Of a stretch of DNA of 64,000 bases, positions 9,409 to 17,994 are shown piece by piece (positions within the stretch are counted from its first letter, which is position 1; each line of letters starts with the position of its first letter). The stretch covers positions 496,001-560,000 of the forward strand of contig CP017245.1 of NCBI GenBank assembly GCA_001765415.1, in the 5' to 3' direction. Under the pieces are notes generated by a model. That model was not told where the DNA came from, searched no databases, and saw only the letters and a list, made by a program, of their open reading frames with translations. The position numbers and the translations under genes are program-made. This DNA is from Candidatus Melainabacteria bacterium MEL.A1. GTDB lineage: Bacteria; Cyanobacteriota; Vampirovibrionia; Gastranaerophilales; Gastranaerophilaceae.

Positions 9409-11603
9409 TTTTTGTTATGTCTTGCTTTCCCGTTGTTTCTTTTCGGCATATTCGGAGTTGAATAAGATGTTTGAATACGTTTTACACTATAAACATCCGG
9501 AATAGCCTGAATACTCAAAATAACCTTTTTCAAAGTATCAATATTATCTAGTTCTATACCGAGTTCAATAATACCGACCTTTCCGCTTTTTGACTTAACA
9601 CTTGCATAAGTAATATTAGTTCCATTATCTGATACCGCAGCAATAATATCTTTTAATAATCCTATTTTTTCAGCAGTTTCAACTCTTATTGTCGTGTTAT
9701 AAGTTCTATTTGTATTGTCGCCAGACCACTTGATATCCATCAATCTTTCAGGCTCAATATGTTCAAGCATAGGACAATCCATCCTATGAACAGTAACACC
9801 TTTTGCTCTAGTCACAACACCAACAATAGGTTCTCCCGGAATTGGAGAACAACATTTTGCTATAGAATACATTAAACCTTCAAGCCCAATAATATCTTTT
9901 TCAGACTTCTTCCTTGATGTACCATGAAAGTTTTCTCCTACTCCTCTTGTAGACTCAGGCTTTTTAAGCTTGTTTATAACTTTATTTAATGTAGTTTCAC
10001 CATAACCCAAAGCCGCAAACAAATCTTCTGCGGAAACATAATTCATTTGTTTTGCAACTTTATCAAACTCACCATTTTTTGTATATTCATCAAAAACAGC
10101 TTTTGTTAATTCATGTTCAAGGTTGTTTTTACCAACATCAATATGTTCTTCACGATTATTCTTTTTAAACCATTGTTTAATCTTTGACGATGCTTGCTTA
10201 GTTACAACAAAGTTCAACCAATCTAGGCGTGGAGCAGGAGTTTTTGAAGTCAAAATCTCAACTATATCACCATTATTCAATTTTGTATCAAGTTGAGCAA
10301 TTCTACCATTAATCAATGCTCCAACAGTTTTGTTACCAACTTCGGAGTGAATACGATAAGCGAAGTCTACAGGAGTTGCATTTACAGGCAAATCAAATAC
10401 ATCGCCATTTGGAGTAAACGCAAAAACCTGATCAGAAAAAAGATCTAATTTTACTGAGTTTACATAATCTTCAGCAGATGTCATGTCTTTATCATATTCT
10501 ACAAGTTTTCTCATCCAAGAAAATTGCATATCAGTCGGATTATTTGCTTTTTGAGAACCTTTTTCCTTATATCTCCAGTGAGCAGCAATACCATATTCAG
10601 CGACTTCGTGCATTTCCCAAGTTCTGATTTGAACTTCCAAAGGTTTTGTTTTCGGCCCTATTACAGATGTATGCAATGATTGATACATATTACCCTTTGG
10701 CATTGCAATATAATCCTTAAACCTTCCCGGAATTGGTTTGAATTGAGAATGAATAAGTCCTAAAACTTCATAACACTCCTTTTCAGTATCAACAATTACC
10801 CTAACTGCAGTAATATCGTACAAATCGTGAAAAGCGATATTCAATCTTTTCATTTTGCTATAAATACTGTAATAATGTTTTGCTCGGCCCGTAATTTGAG
10901 CGTTTATTCCGGCTTTTTTAACATCTTGAGAAATTTTATCAATAAGAATTTTTACAGTCGCCTCTCTATCTGCTTTTGTTTGAGAAACAAGACGAGCAAT
11001 TTCAAAATATTTATCAGGTTCTAAATAGCGTAAAGACAAATCTTCTAATTCAGCTTTAATCTTATAGATACCTAAACGATTTGCTAAAGGTGCAAATATA
11101 TCAAGTGTTTCACGAGCAATTTTTTGTTGTTTTGGTGCAGTCATAAAATTAAGAGTTCGCATATTGTGCAATCTGTCAGCAAGTTTTAAGAAAACTATTC
11201 TTATATCACTAGCCATCGCAATAAACAAACGTCTAAAGTTTTCAGCTTGTCGTTCTTCTTTAGACTTAAACTGCAATTTGCCCAATTTTGTAACACCTTG
11301 AACAAGCGTTAATACATCTTTACCAAAGAGTTTTTCAATTTCTTCAGGTTGAGTATCAGTATCTTCTAAGATATCGTGAAGAAAAGCAGCTTCTAATGTG
11401 TGAGAATCAACCTTTAACCCCACCAAAATTTTAGCAACCTCAACAGGGTGAATAATATATGGTTCTTCAGAAACTCTATATTGACCATCATGCAGTCTTT
11501 TCGCAAACAGGTAAGCTTTTTCGATTTCTTCAATTTCTGCAGGCTCTCTGTTTTGTTCAATTAATATTCTTTTTATATCTTCAAAAAGTGGTTTTTCGCT
11601 CAT
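9387..11603 (-). CDS. relA/spoT: (p)ppGpp synthetase/hydrolase, RelA/SpoT family
   Basis: 738 residues, a full-length bifunctional-type Rsh protein. The HD hydrolase domain has HDILEDT at 76-82 and is intact. The RelA_SpoT synthetase region includes HYYSIYSKMKR (about 243-253) and the GRFKDYIAMPKGNMYQSLHT segment. A TGS domain (VFAFTPNGDVFDLP, about 395-455) and a C-terminal ACT domain (ETAEKIGLLKDIIAAVSDNG) follow, with a basic tail KRNNGKARHNKNPKKKSS. This is probably the main stringent-response enzyme; a second Rsh is not visible here. It is divergent from the YggU-family gene. Confidence 0.96.
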   Translation of the reverse strand: MSEKPLFEDIKRILIEQNREPAEIEEIEKAYLFAKRLHDGQYRVSEEPYIIHPVEVAKILVGLKVDSHTLEAAFLHDILEDTDTQPEEIEKLFGKDVLTLVQGVTKLGKLQFKSKEERQAENFRRLFIAMASDIRIVFLKLADRLHNMRTLNFMTAPKQQKIARETLDIFAPLANRLGIYKIKAELEDLSLRYLEPDKYFEIARLVSQTKADREATVKILIDKISQDVKKAGINAQITGRAKHYYSIYSKMKRLNIAFHDLYDITAVRVIVDTEKECYEVLGLIHSQFKPIPGRFKDYIAMPKGNMYQSLHTSVIGPKTKPLEVQIRTWEMHEVAEYGIAAHWRYKEKGSQKANNPTDMQFSWMRKLVEYDKDMTSAEDYVNSVKLDLFSDQVFAFTPNGDVFDLPVNATPVDFAYRIHSEVGNKTVGALINGRIAQLDTKLNNGDIVEILTSKTPAPRLDWLNFVVTKQASSKIKQWFKKNNREEHIDVGKNNLEHELTKAVFDEYTKNGEFDKVAKQMNYVSAEDLFAALGYGETTLNKVINKLKKPESTRGVGENFHGTSRKKSEKDIIGLEGLMYSIAKCCSPIPGEPIVGVVTRAKGVTVHRMDCPMLEHIEPERLMDIKWSGDNTNRTYNTTIRVETAEKIGLLKDIIAAVSDNGTNITYASVKSKSGKVGIIELGIELDNIDTLKKVILSIQAIPDVYSVKRIQTSYSTPNMPKRNNGKARHNKNPKKKSS

Positions 11604-11678
11604 GATATAATCATAATACAGATTTTATTCAAAATTTTCAAGTCTAATTTACTAATTTCATACATAAGGATTACAAGA

Positions 11679-11972
11679 ATGCTAAAAGCTACCAAAGACG
11701 GACAAGTTTTACTATTAAGAATATCTCCAAACGCATCAAAAAATAAAATAATCAAAACTTCGGATGGAATAAAAATAAAAATCACCGCACAACCAATTGA
11801 TGGCAAAGCGAACAAAGCATTAATTGAATTTTTGTCGAAACAATTCAAAGTTCCAAAATCTTATTTTGAAATTATTAGAGGCGAAACTTCAAAAGATAAA
11901 TCTGTTTTAATCAACAATATTGATGCCGAAAAAGTTAACCAAATTAATGAGATGTTAAATAATATTAAATAA
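11679..11972 (+). CDS. DUF167 (YggU) family protein
   Basis: 97 residues, normal family length. The characteristic segments are all present: LLLRISPNASKNKI, IKIKITAQPIDGKANKALIEFL, and FEIIRGETSKDKSVLI. The family is widespread with no established function. SD is weak (AAGGATTACAAG before the ATG). The promoter region is shared with divergent relA/spoT. Confidence 0.93.
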   Translation: MLKATKDGQVLLLRISPNASKNKIIKTSDGIKIKITAQPIDGKANKALIEFLSKQFKVPKSYFEIIRGETSKDKSVLINNIDAEKVNQINEMLNNIK

Positions 11973-12027
11973 CTAGCAAAAAGTTTCGTTCACTAATTTT
12001 TATCTCCACATAGGAGAAAACAGTTTT

Positions 12028-12471
12028 ATGCGAGTAAATAATAATTATACCAATCCTTCTTTTGGTGTAAAAGTAGACCCAAATTTAAAAGATGTTTTAA
12101 CAAAAAATCTTCATAGAAAATATCACTACGAAGATGCCATTAAAGATATAAATGAGCAAACAAAACGACTTGCAAATTGGGGAAGTGATTTTTTAGAAAT
12201 TTCAAGTAAAAAAGATGCTACTACCCAAAAAGATGTTCTTATTTTGCAATACAAAAATAAAAATGAAACACAAACAACTGATTTAAGAGCAATAGAAAAA
12301 AAGAAAACGAGAACTCAAATTCTATCATCCTTTTTATCTCTTACTAAAAAAGATATCTCAAGAGCAGAAAGTAATTTGTGGCAACAATGTACTCAAAAAG
12401 ATTTTCTATCTCACAGAACACATGTAAAAAGGGATACTACAACGCAAAACCCTATATTTAAACGTATATAA
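12028..12471 (+). CDS. lineage-type protein with N-terminal NPSFG motif
   Basis: 147 residues, basic, no signal peptide or membrane segment. The N-terminus, NNNYTNPSFGVKVDP, matches a short motif (S-F-G-x-K) seen again in the partial gene at 63.7 kb (QQQSFGAKL). The body has no recognised domain. SD TAGGAGAAAA is well placed 9-12 bases before the ATG. It precedes the attenuator-like region but is separated from the next gene by that region's own promoter. Function unknown. Confidence 0.6.
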   Translation: MRVNNNYTNPSFGVKVDPNLKDVLTKNLHRKYHYEDAIKDINEQTKRLANWGSDFLEISSKKDATTQKDVLILQYKNKNETQTTDLRAIEKKKTRTQILSSFLSLTKKDISRAESNLWQQCTQKDFLSHRTHVKRDTTTQNPIFKRI

Positions 12472-12483
12472 TTTGAATAAAAC

Positions 12484-12512
12484 TTGTAAGAAAAAATTTT
12501 TTATTGTATGAT
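12484..12512 (+). promoter_or_regulatory. sigma70-type promoter of the leader-peptide transcript
   Basis: TTGTAA (12484-12489) and TATGAT (12507-12512) with a 17-bp spacer. It lies 20 bp before the leader-peptide start, with SD AAGGAAAG in between. Confidence 0.7.
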
Positions 12513-12532
12513 TTAAACAAGGAAAGATAATA

Positions 12533-12598
12533 ATGACTAAAAATAATTCTTTAAAACTTTATCATCTCCATCATCATAGTGTCCTTGAAAGACTATGA
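12533..12598 (+). CDS. putative His-rich leader peptide (21 aa)
   Basis: Too short for routine gene calling. ATG at 12533 with a good SD (AGGA 9 bases upstream). The peptide reads MTKNNSLKLYHLHHHSVLER then Leu. Residues 11-15 are H-L-H-H-H, and all four His use CAT. The stop TGA (12596-12598) lies at the edge of the first arm of a strong hairpin. This is the arrangement of amino-acid biosynthetic leader peptides such as hisL, but no his gene follows. Coding status is inferred from signals, not homology. Confidence 0.55.
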   Translation: MTKNNSLKLYHLHHHSVLERL

Positions 12599-12689
12599 AT
12601 TGATGTGTTGCGCTTTTAAAGAATAATATAAATTCAATTCTTAAAAATAGTCTTTCAGGGATAATAAAGCGTGAGAGGCTATTTTATTT
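12583..12689 (+). promoter_or_regulatory. attenuator-like mutually exclusive hairpins
   Basis: Arm 1 (12583-12596) pairs with arm 2 (12647-12660) over 14 bp with one wobble; an inner GAATTGA (12597-12603) pairs with TCAATTC (12634-12640). Alternatively arm 2 (12644-12656) pairs with arm 3 (12673-12685) over 13 bp with two wobbles, followed by the U-rich ATTT, as in an intrinsic terminator. Both structures use arm 2 and cannot coexist. A ribosome stalled at the His codons would leave arm 1 mostly free (antiterminator). A ribosome reaching the stop would mask arm 1 (terminator). Confidence 0.6.
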
Positions 12690-12741
12690 GGAAAATGAAA
12701 TACTTTTTCCTGAAAAGAAGAATTGGAGAAAATAAAAACAA

Positions 12742-14013
12742 ATGACAATAACAAATATAATTTCAGCTATCGGAAATAATAGCAGCGTTTACCCATTAAT
12801 AGTCCGTGATTGCGGAATAGAAGTTCCTGCAAAAATTTTATTAACATACAACCAAAACAAAAAAGATGATAAAGAAATAGCATACCTTGCAGCAAGAGAA
12901 AGATTCTTAGATGAATACTCATCATCTGCAGTATGGCTAGGAGGTATCCCTCTTGTCGGGTGGTTGTGTAACAAACTTATAAAAGCTAAAGGCTTAAATC
13001 CTGATGTAAATTTGAAACTTTTCAATGAAGAAAAAGATATTCAAGGAATTGATTACAATATCAAAAAGTTCAAAGACATAGCCCCTGATGCAGTCAAAGA
13101 TTTGATAAAGGCAAAAGAAAATAAAAAATTATATGAAAAACTTCTTGCTGGAAAATTCATAGCTTCTACCGCTATCCCTATTTTAACTATGGGATTTATT
13201 TTACCAAAAATAATCTTTGCATCTTCTGCTAAAAAAATCGAAAAATTAAGACAAGAAAACCAATCTAAAAAAACAAAAAATCCAATCAATTTCACTCAAA
13301 AAGATCGATTTTATAAATCTAATACCACATCTTTTACTGGGTCTTGGATTACCAAAGCAGCAAACTTTTCTTCTCAAGACAAAATGGCAGTAACAGACGG
13401 AGGTTACGCTATTGGAAGAATTTCAACCGCACGAAACAAAAATGAAACAATTGATTTAAGCTTTAAAATGGCTGGAATGATGTTGTTGAATTATGTTGCG
13501 CCAAAATGGATTGAAAAATTATTAAACAAAATCACAGGTGTAGAATTAGATCCAAAAATCTTAGCAGACAAAGAATTTTTATCACAAATTCAAAATAATA
13601 CTCTTCAACTTCCAAAATCAGATAACGCAAAAGATTTGTTAGAATTTGTCGACGATACAAAAAACAGTAAAACTCTTTTTGTAAAATATGCAAACGAGTT
13701 TGAAAAATTTAAAATGCTTGATAACGGTATCAGAGATCCCAGAGAATACGTAAATATCAAGAACCTTGCGAAATTCCGCAATGATATTGAAAAATTTGCA
13801 CAAAAAGCAGCCACTCAAAAAAATATCAAATCATTTATTAAAAAAGCCAAAATCGCAAAATCTGCAAACATAATTTCAAATGTTACAATAAGCAGCTTTT
13901 TACTCGCTTACGCTTTGCCAAAAGCACAATTTGCATTCAGAAAACTCGTAACCGGCTCAGACCTTGAACCGGGACTAGCTCCTGCAGAAAAAGTTATTGA
14001 TAAAAAAGCTTAA
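12742..14013 (+). CDS. unknown membrane-associated protein behind a putative His attenuator
   Basis: 423 residues. No known domain recognised. Hydrophobic segments at about 143-165 (FIASTAIPILTMGFILPKII), about 238-250 and 375-395 (NVTISSFLLAYALPKAQFAF) suggest membrane association. A motif TTSFTGSW (about residue 195) resembles the S-F-T-G/S-F-G motifs of other lineage-type genes here. SD GGAG lies 13 bases before the ATG, slightly distant. The gene follows the leader peptide/attenuator region by 52 bp, so its transcription is predicted to depend on readthrough. It is convergent with the 14023-14505 gene (9 bp apart). Confidence 0.6.
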   Translation: MTITNIISAIGNNSSVYPLIVRDCGIEVPAKILLTYNQNKKDDKEIAYLAARERFLDEYSSSAVWLGGIPLVGWLCNKLIKAKGLNPDVNLKLFNEEKDIQGIDYNIKKFKDIAPDAVKDLIKAKENKKLYEKLLAGKFIASTAIPILTMGFILPKIIFASSAKKIEKLRQENQSKKTKNPINFTQKDRFYKSNTTSFTGSWITKAANFSSQDKMAVTDGGYAIGRISTARNKNETIDLSFKMAGMMLLNYVAPKWIEKLLNKITGVELDPKILADKEFLSQIQNNTLQLPKSDNAKDLLEFVDDTKNSKTLFVKYANEFEKFKMLDNGIRDPREYVNIKNLAKFRNDIEKFAQKAATQKNIKSFIKKAKIAKSANIISNVTISSFLLAYALPKAQFAFRKLVTGSDLEPGLAPAEKVIDKKA

Positions 14014-14022
14014 CCAAGAAAA

Positions 14023-14505
14023 CTATCTGTTTTTCACAATAAAGTTTAAAACTCGTTTTGCCATTGGAGTCAAATCTTTACCAAAAACATTAAGTTTTAT
14101 TTGTTCTGGCATAGTTGGAGGATTGATATTCATAAAAGAACTCATGTCAAGAGTATCACCTTTTACAATCATTAAATCTTTAGTAACCGTAGAACTTTCA
14201 GTAATTCTGCCATTTTTAGGATTAAAATGCTCTCTTTCGATAAGTTTTTCTCCTTCACGAATAGGAGTTTCAGACTTAGCAGCAATTCTTTCCCAACTAC
14301 TTTCTCCCTCCCAACTCCTTTTTCTATATAATTCATAAATTTGTCGTTTCATACTATCATTAGTTTTTCCGCCACGCAATTCATATTTATGTCCTAAATG
14401 ATTTGTAAAAGACTTAACAGTAGTTAAATCGTTAGACGAAATATACTTATTTACAATATTACTTTTTGGTTTACTACTAAACCCAAAAATTTTTCCAATA
14501 TTCAT
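14023..14505 (-). CDS. hypothetical soluble protein
   Basis: 160 residues from the ATG at 14505, which has SD GGAG eight bases upstream (14514-14517). The longer frame to 14529 lacks a spaced SD. Basic, no signal or membrane segment. It includes HLGHKYELRGGKTNDSMKRQ and a C-terminal LNVFGKDLTPMAKRVLNFIV. No family recognised. Convergent with the 12742-14013 gene; no terminator is visible between the two stops. Confidence 0.55.
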   Translation of the reverse strand: MNIGKIFGFSSKPKSNIVNKYISSNDLTTVKSFTNHLGHKYELRGGKTNDSMKRQIYELYRKRSWEGESSWERIAAKSETPIREGEKLIEREHFNPKNGRITESSTVTKDLMIVKGDTLDMSSFMNINPPTMPEQIKLNVFGKDLTPMAKRVLNFIVKNR

Positions 14506-14604
14506 ACACATATCTCCATTTTTTGCCAATAATAAAAAGAAAAAATAAAAAAGTCAATAATAAAAATTAATAAATTAATAGCATCAAATGCTCAACAAAA
14601 TAAA

Positions 14605-14636
14605 AAAAACGGAGAATTTAAAAGTTCTCCGTTTTT
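14605..14636. terminator. strong bidirectional terminator after the UDG gene
   Basis: AAAAACGGAGAA (14605-14616) pairs with TTCTCCGTTTTT (14625-14636) with an 8-base loop. A-runs and T-runs on the two sides allow termination in both directions. It serves the uracil-DNA glycosylase gene on the minus strand. Confidence 0.85.
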
Positions 14637-14658
14637 GTCTTAAATAATATATTATAAA

Positions 14659-15324
14659 CTATACCATTGCGATTTCTCTTGATGTATTCATATATTCAAC
14701 TTGATTGTCGTCTTGAGAATGATCTACATCAGCTAAAATTTCATTTTTTATATTAGCCAAATCTTGCTTCATCAATCTTCTTGGAGAACCTTCATCCAAT
14801 GAGTGGTTTCTCAACAAATAAGATGGGTGGAAAATTGTGATAGCTCTATAATCTTTACCATCAACGTTAATTGTCATCCATTGTCCTCTAACTTTAGAAA
14901 TAGTTTGTTTTTTATCAAGTTCAACAAATGATTTTAAAGCAGTTGCACCACAAAGAACGATAGCTCTCGGATTAATAATATCAATTTGCGCATTTAAAAA
15001 TTTTCTACAAGATGCTTTTTCTTCATCTGAAGGAACTCTGTTTTTCGGAGGTCTGCATTTTACGGTATTGATAACATAAACATCTTCATCTCTTGAAATT
15101 CCGGCTTCTTTAAGAAAATCATTCAAAAGTTGTCCGGCTCTACCAACAAACGGTCTGCCTGTTTCATCTTCCATTTCTCCCGGAGCTTCTCCGATAAGTA
15201 CGATTTTTGCAGTTGAAGGATTACCATCAGAAAAAACTATGTTATTTCTTGTTGCACCCAATGCACAAGCTTTGCAGCTTTCACACTTAGATCTTACTAT
15301 CTCCAGACAATCTTTCTTCATCAT
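14659..15324 (-). CDS. family 4-type uracil-DNA glycosylase (4Fe-4S)
   Basis: 221 residues. It removes uracil from DNA in base-excision repair. Motif A is GEAPGEMED (45-53) and motif B is HPSYLLR (166-172), the pattern of family 4 enzymes. The iron-sulfur ligands are Cys14, Cys17, Cys90 and Cys106. The C-terminal 20 residues (DHSQDDNQVEYMNTSREIAM) extend beyond the core. The start overlaps the 3' end of the upstream symporter gene by 38 bp, so the two are probably cotranscribed. Either of two adjacent ATG codons (15324, 15321) could be used. Confidence 0.95.
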   Translation of the reverse strand: MMKKDCLEIVRSKCESCKACALGATRNNIVFSDGNPSTAKIVLIGEAPGEMEDETGRPFVGRAGQLLNDFLKEAGISRDEDVYVINTVKCRPPKNRVPSDEEKASCRKFLNAQIDIINPRAIVLCGATALKSFVELDKKQTISKVRGQWMTINVDGKDYRAITIFHPSYLLRNHSLDEGSPRRLMKQDLANIKNEILADVDHSQDDNQVEYMNTSREIAMV

Positions 15325-16801
15325 TCTCTCTCTCCTCGTTATTATTTTTAAATAAACCTACATTATATTTTCTACAATATCTTTTCAGTTCTTTCATAAT
15401 CACATCTGATAACATAAATACTGCTATTAAGTTCGGAACTGCCAAAAACAAAGTAAATGCGTCTGATAAATTAATTATACTTGTAAAGTTCATGGCTGAA
15501 CCAATAATTATGAATATACAATATATAACCTGAAAAGTCCTCGTTGTCAATTTTGTTTCGCCAAATAAATAATTCCAAGCCTTAATCCCGTAATAAGAAC
15601 CACATAACATTGTTGACAAAACAAAACAACTTGCCATAAAAGTCAACAATATCGGAAAGAACGGACACACAGACCCAAACGCCTTTGAGGTCAATTCAAT
15701 TCCTGCAATTCCTGACGTATGTAGATATTCACCGGAAACAACAATTACAAAAGCCGTTGCGGAACCAACAATTACAGTATCAACAAACGGTTGAAGCATG
15801 GCAATAAAAGCTTGCGCCACTGCATTATTAGTCTTAACTGCAGAAAAAGCAATCGGTGCAGTTCCTAAGCCTGATTCATTTGCAAACATTGCACGCCTAA
15901 ATCCCCAAAGCATGCACGCAAACATTCCACCAGCCATAGCTCGAGGTTCAAATGCTTCTTTCAAAATCATCATAACCGTATGAGGCACATGACCAATATT
16001 ATATAAGCAAACTGCAAACGCAGTCATTACATACAAAGTACACATCACAGGCGTAACTTTTGAAGTAAATTTTCCAATAGCCTTAATTCCACCAATAATT
16101 GTAAAATAAGTAATTACCGCAACAATCAAACCTAAAAGCCAACTTTGATTAGCAAAGAAACTGTTTTCTCCGCCGGTAACTTCAGTAATTTGTGTTGTCA
16201 TAGCATTAATTTGGAACAAATTCCACCCGCCAATCATCGCAAAAACACAACAAATGGCGTAAATTTTAGACAAATGCGGAGCAAATTTTCCGATATATTT
16301 GTTATTTTTCAGCGCACCTTCAATATAATACATAGGTCCGCCGGCAATAGTCCCGTCAGGGTTAACTTTTCTAAACTTCAACCCCAACAATACTTCAGCA
16401 AACTTTAACGCCATAGAAAAGAACCCTGCCATAATCATCCAAAAGATAACTCCAGGTCCGCCAATTGATACGGCTGCTGCAGAACCTGCAACATTTCCAA
16501 TTCCTGCTGATGCAGAAATTGTTGCCGTTAAAGCTTGAAAAGATGAAACTTCGCCCTTTTTCTTTTTAACACGAATATCTTTATGCTCGTAGTTTTTGGT
16601 GATTAATTGTAAAGCGTGCTTAAATCCCCAAACACCAATAAATCTGGATCTGAATGTAAAATAAAATGCAGCGAACATCAACAGAGCGACCAAAAATTCA
16701 ATTTTTACACCATGAATGGTCACTGAGCTAAATATAATCCCTGAAATTTTATCGGCTATCGGAGATAAAAATGTATCTATCGCTGTGTCTAAATTCATCA
16801 T
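15287..16801 (-). CDS. sodium:alanine symporter (AGCS family)
   Basis: 504 residues from the tandem ATG at 16801/16798; the longer frame to 16861 adds 20 residues without an SD. It imports alanine or glycine with Na+. About eleven hydrophobic helices are visible. Family signatures include QALTATISASAGIGNVAGSA (near residue 95), GGPGVIFWMI, GGPMYYIEGAL, and the C-terminal ANESGLGTAPIAFSA region. The C-terminus is charged and overlaps the start of the UDG gene. No SD is obvious at either ATG, so the exact start is uncertain. Confidence 0.93.
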   Translation of the reverse strand: MMNLDTAIDTFLSPIADKISGIIFSSVTIHGVKIEFLVALLMFAAFYFTFRSRFIGVWGFKHALQLITKNYEHKDIRVKKKKGEVSSFQALTATISASAGIGNVAGSAAAVSIGGPGVIFWMIMAGFFSMALKFAEVLLGLKFRKVNPDGTIAGGPMYYIEGALKNNKYIGKFAPHLSKIYAICCVFAMIGGWNLFQINAMTTQITEVTGGENSFFANQSWLLGLIVAVITYFTIIGGIKAIGKFTSKVTPVMCTLYVMTAFAVCLYNIGHVPHTVMMILKEAFEPRAMAGGMFACMLWGFRRAMFANESGLGTAPIAFSAVKTNNAVAQAFIAMLQPFVDTVIVGSATAFVIVVSGEYLHTSGIAGIELTSKAFGSVCPFFPILLTFMASCFVLSTMLCGSYYGIKAWNYLFGETKLTTRTFQVIYCIFIIIGSAMNFTSIINLSDAFTLFLAVPNLIAVFMLSDVIMKELKRYCRKYNVGLFKNNNEERENDEERLSGDSKI

Positions 16802-16890
16802 TATAATCTTAACATAAACAAAAAAATTAAGGCAATAAGACATCAAATTGTTACTTAACACCTTATTACCTTAACAACTAATTAATATTT

Positions 16891-17994
16891 TTAATACGTC
16901 ATTTGCCAATTGTCATTCAAAATACGACCAAAACATCCTGCAGGCCATGTTTGCCCAACACAAGAATAATTTACACGTTGAACCTCAAGAGTAGACGAGC
17001 ATATTCCTGCGGTTTTACATTCAGGTGTAACTACATCATCTAAAGTTCCATCATTAAAATAATAAAACAAGAAGAAATCACGACCAGTTATATTTGGACC
17101 TTTTGCACCATTAATATCAACATACATATAACCGTAAGGATAACTAACATTCCCCGCAGAATAATCTATAAGCCCATGTAACCCAATTGCAGCACCATCT
17201 GCTAAAACAAACGAAGAAGACCACCAATTTGCTTCTACAGTTTTAATTGAAGAACCTGTAGTAGAGCGATATTCTGATGCAAAGCAAGGTGAAAAATTAT
17301 TTCCACAATCCTGAACAACTTTGAAATAGTTTTTAAATGTTTCAGTCGCTTGTTCTGTAGTATTCAAAAGCCCAGTTTCTTTCAAATTCAAAGCATTTCG
17401 ATCTGTCATCATTTGTTGAAACACCTGTGACATCTCATTATAAACCTTATGCAATTGAGTTACATAACTTTGACGTTGATAATTTTGCATTAATGTTGGA
17501 ACAGTCATCGCTGAAACAACACCAATAATACCGAGAGTGACAAGAACCTCAGCCAATGTAAAAGCTGCTGATTTAAGTGAATGGTGAGCGGTGCTACGCA
17601 CGTAGCCCACTGCAATAATATTGCATTCTTTTGCAAATATTCGTGTTTGCACTGCGAAAGATCGCAATATTGATAAAATTTCACCAACCATGCGATACTT
17701 CGGACTGTTGTCCTCAGTATGACATTTTACGTCATTGCGAGCGGTGCTACGCACGTAGTCACCTGCAACAAAACTGTATTCTTTTGATAATATTCTAGTT
17801 TGGTTAGCGTGGCAATCCAGTCTATTATTAACCCCTCTCTGAAATTTATAAGTTCGCTTTAGCTCACTAACAAATTTCTTCTCTCCCCAAAGGGCGAGAT
17901 TATTAAAAGCTTTAATTAGGCTAAAATCTTGATTATGAGAGAGTTTTAGACTATTGCCCCCCCCCCGAGGAACGTGCCGTTCCATCCGCCACAT
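16891..17994 (-). CDS. pilin-like gene with long in-frame repeat insert, out of frame with its SD-bearing start
   Basis: The open frame encodes 367 residues, but the ATG at 17994 has no SD. The pilin motif AFTLAEVLVTLGIIGVVSAM starts only at residue 144. The mature part shares QNYQRQSYVTQLHKVYNE with the gene at 37.8 kb and ends DNWQMTY. It contains the family motif VDINGAKGPNITGRDFF. Residues 10-143 are translated repetitive DNA, including HTEDNSPKYRMVGEILSILR and GYVRSTA segments that recur in the locus at 55-56 kb. The SD-bearing start is at 18044 and is one base out of frame because of the G10 run at 17957-17966. With 11 or 8 G the whole locus 16891-18044 would be one open frame. As read it is OFF or a pseudogene. 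Confidence 0.7.
   Translation of the reverse strand: MWRMERHVPRGGGNSLKLSHNQDFSLIKAFNNLALWGEKKFVSELKRTYKFQRGVNNRLDCHANQTRILSKEYSFVAGDYVRSTARNDVKCHTEDNSPKYRMVGEILSILRSFAVQTRIFAKECNIIAVGYVRSTAHHSLKSAAFTLAEVLVTLGIIGVVSAMTVPTLMQNYQRQSYVTQLHKVYNEMSQVFQQMMTDRNALNLKETGLLNTTEQATETFKNYFKVVQDCGNNFSPCFASEYRSTTGSSIKTVEANWWSSSFVLADGAAIGLHGLIDYSAGNVSYPYGYMYVDINGAKGPNITGRDFFLFYYFNDGTLDDVVTPECKTAGICSSTLEVQRVNYSCVGQTWPAGCFGRILNDNWQMTY
17584..17723. repeat. 140-bp palindromic repeat element inside pilin frame
   Basis: Nearly identical in sequence and length to 56231-56370. It includes the palindrome GCTACGCACGTAGC (17593-17606) and ends TCCTCAGTATGAC. The left terminal repeat (GTCATCTTGAG in the other copy) is missing here. 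It is translated as part of the 16891-17994 frame without stops. Confidence 0.7.
17731..17820. repeat. second palindromic repeat (GTCATTGCGAG to GCAATCCAG type)
   Basis: Starts GTCATTGCGAGCGG, contains GCTACGCACGTAG (17746-17758) and ends GGCAATCCAG. The ends resemble a repeat class found in many bacterial genomes. It lies directly next to the previous element and is also in frame. Confidence 0.5.

Noticed and set aside
11600..11848. 82-residue minus-strand frame opposite the YggU gene
   Set aside because: It is antisense to a conserved gene and has hydrophobic shadow composition.
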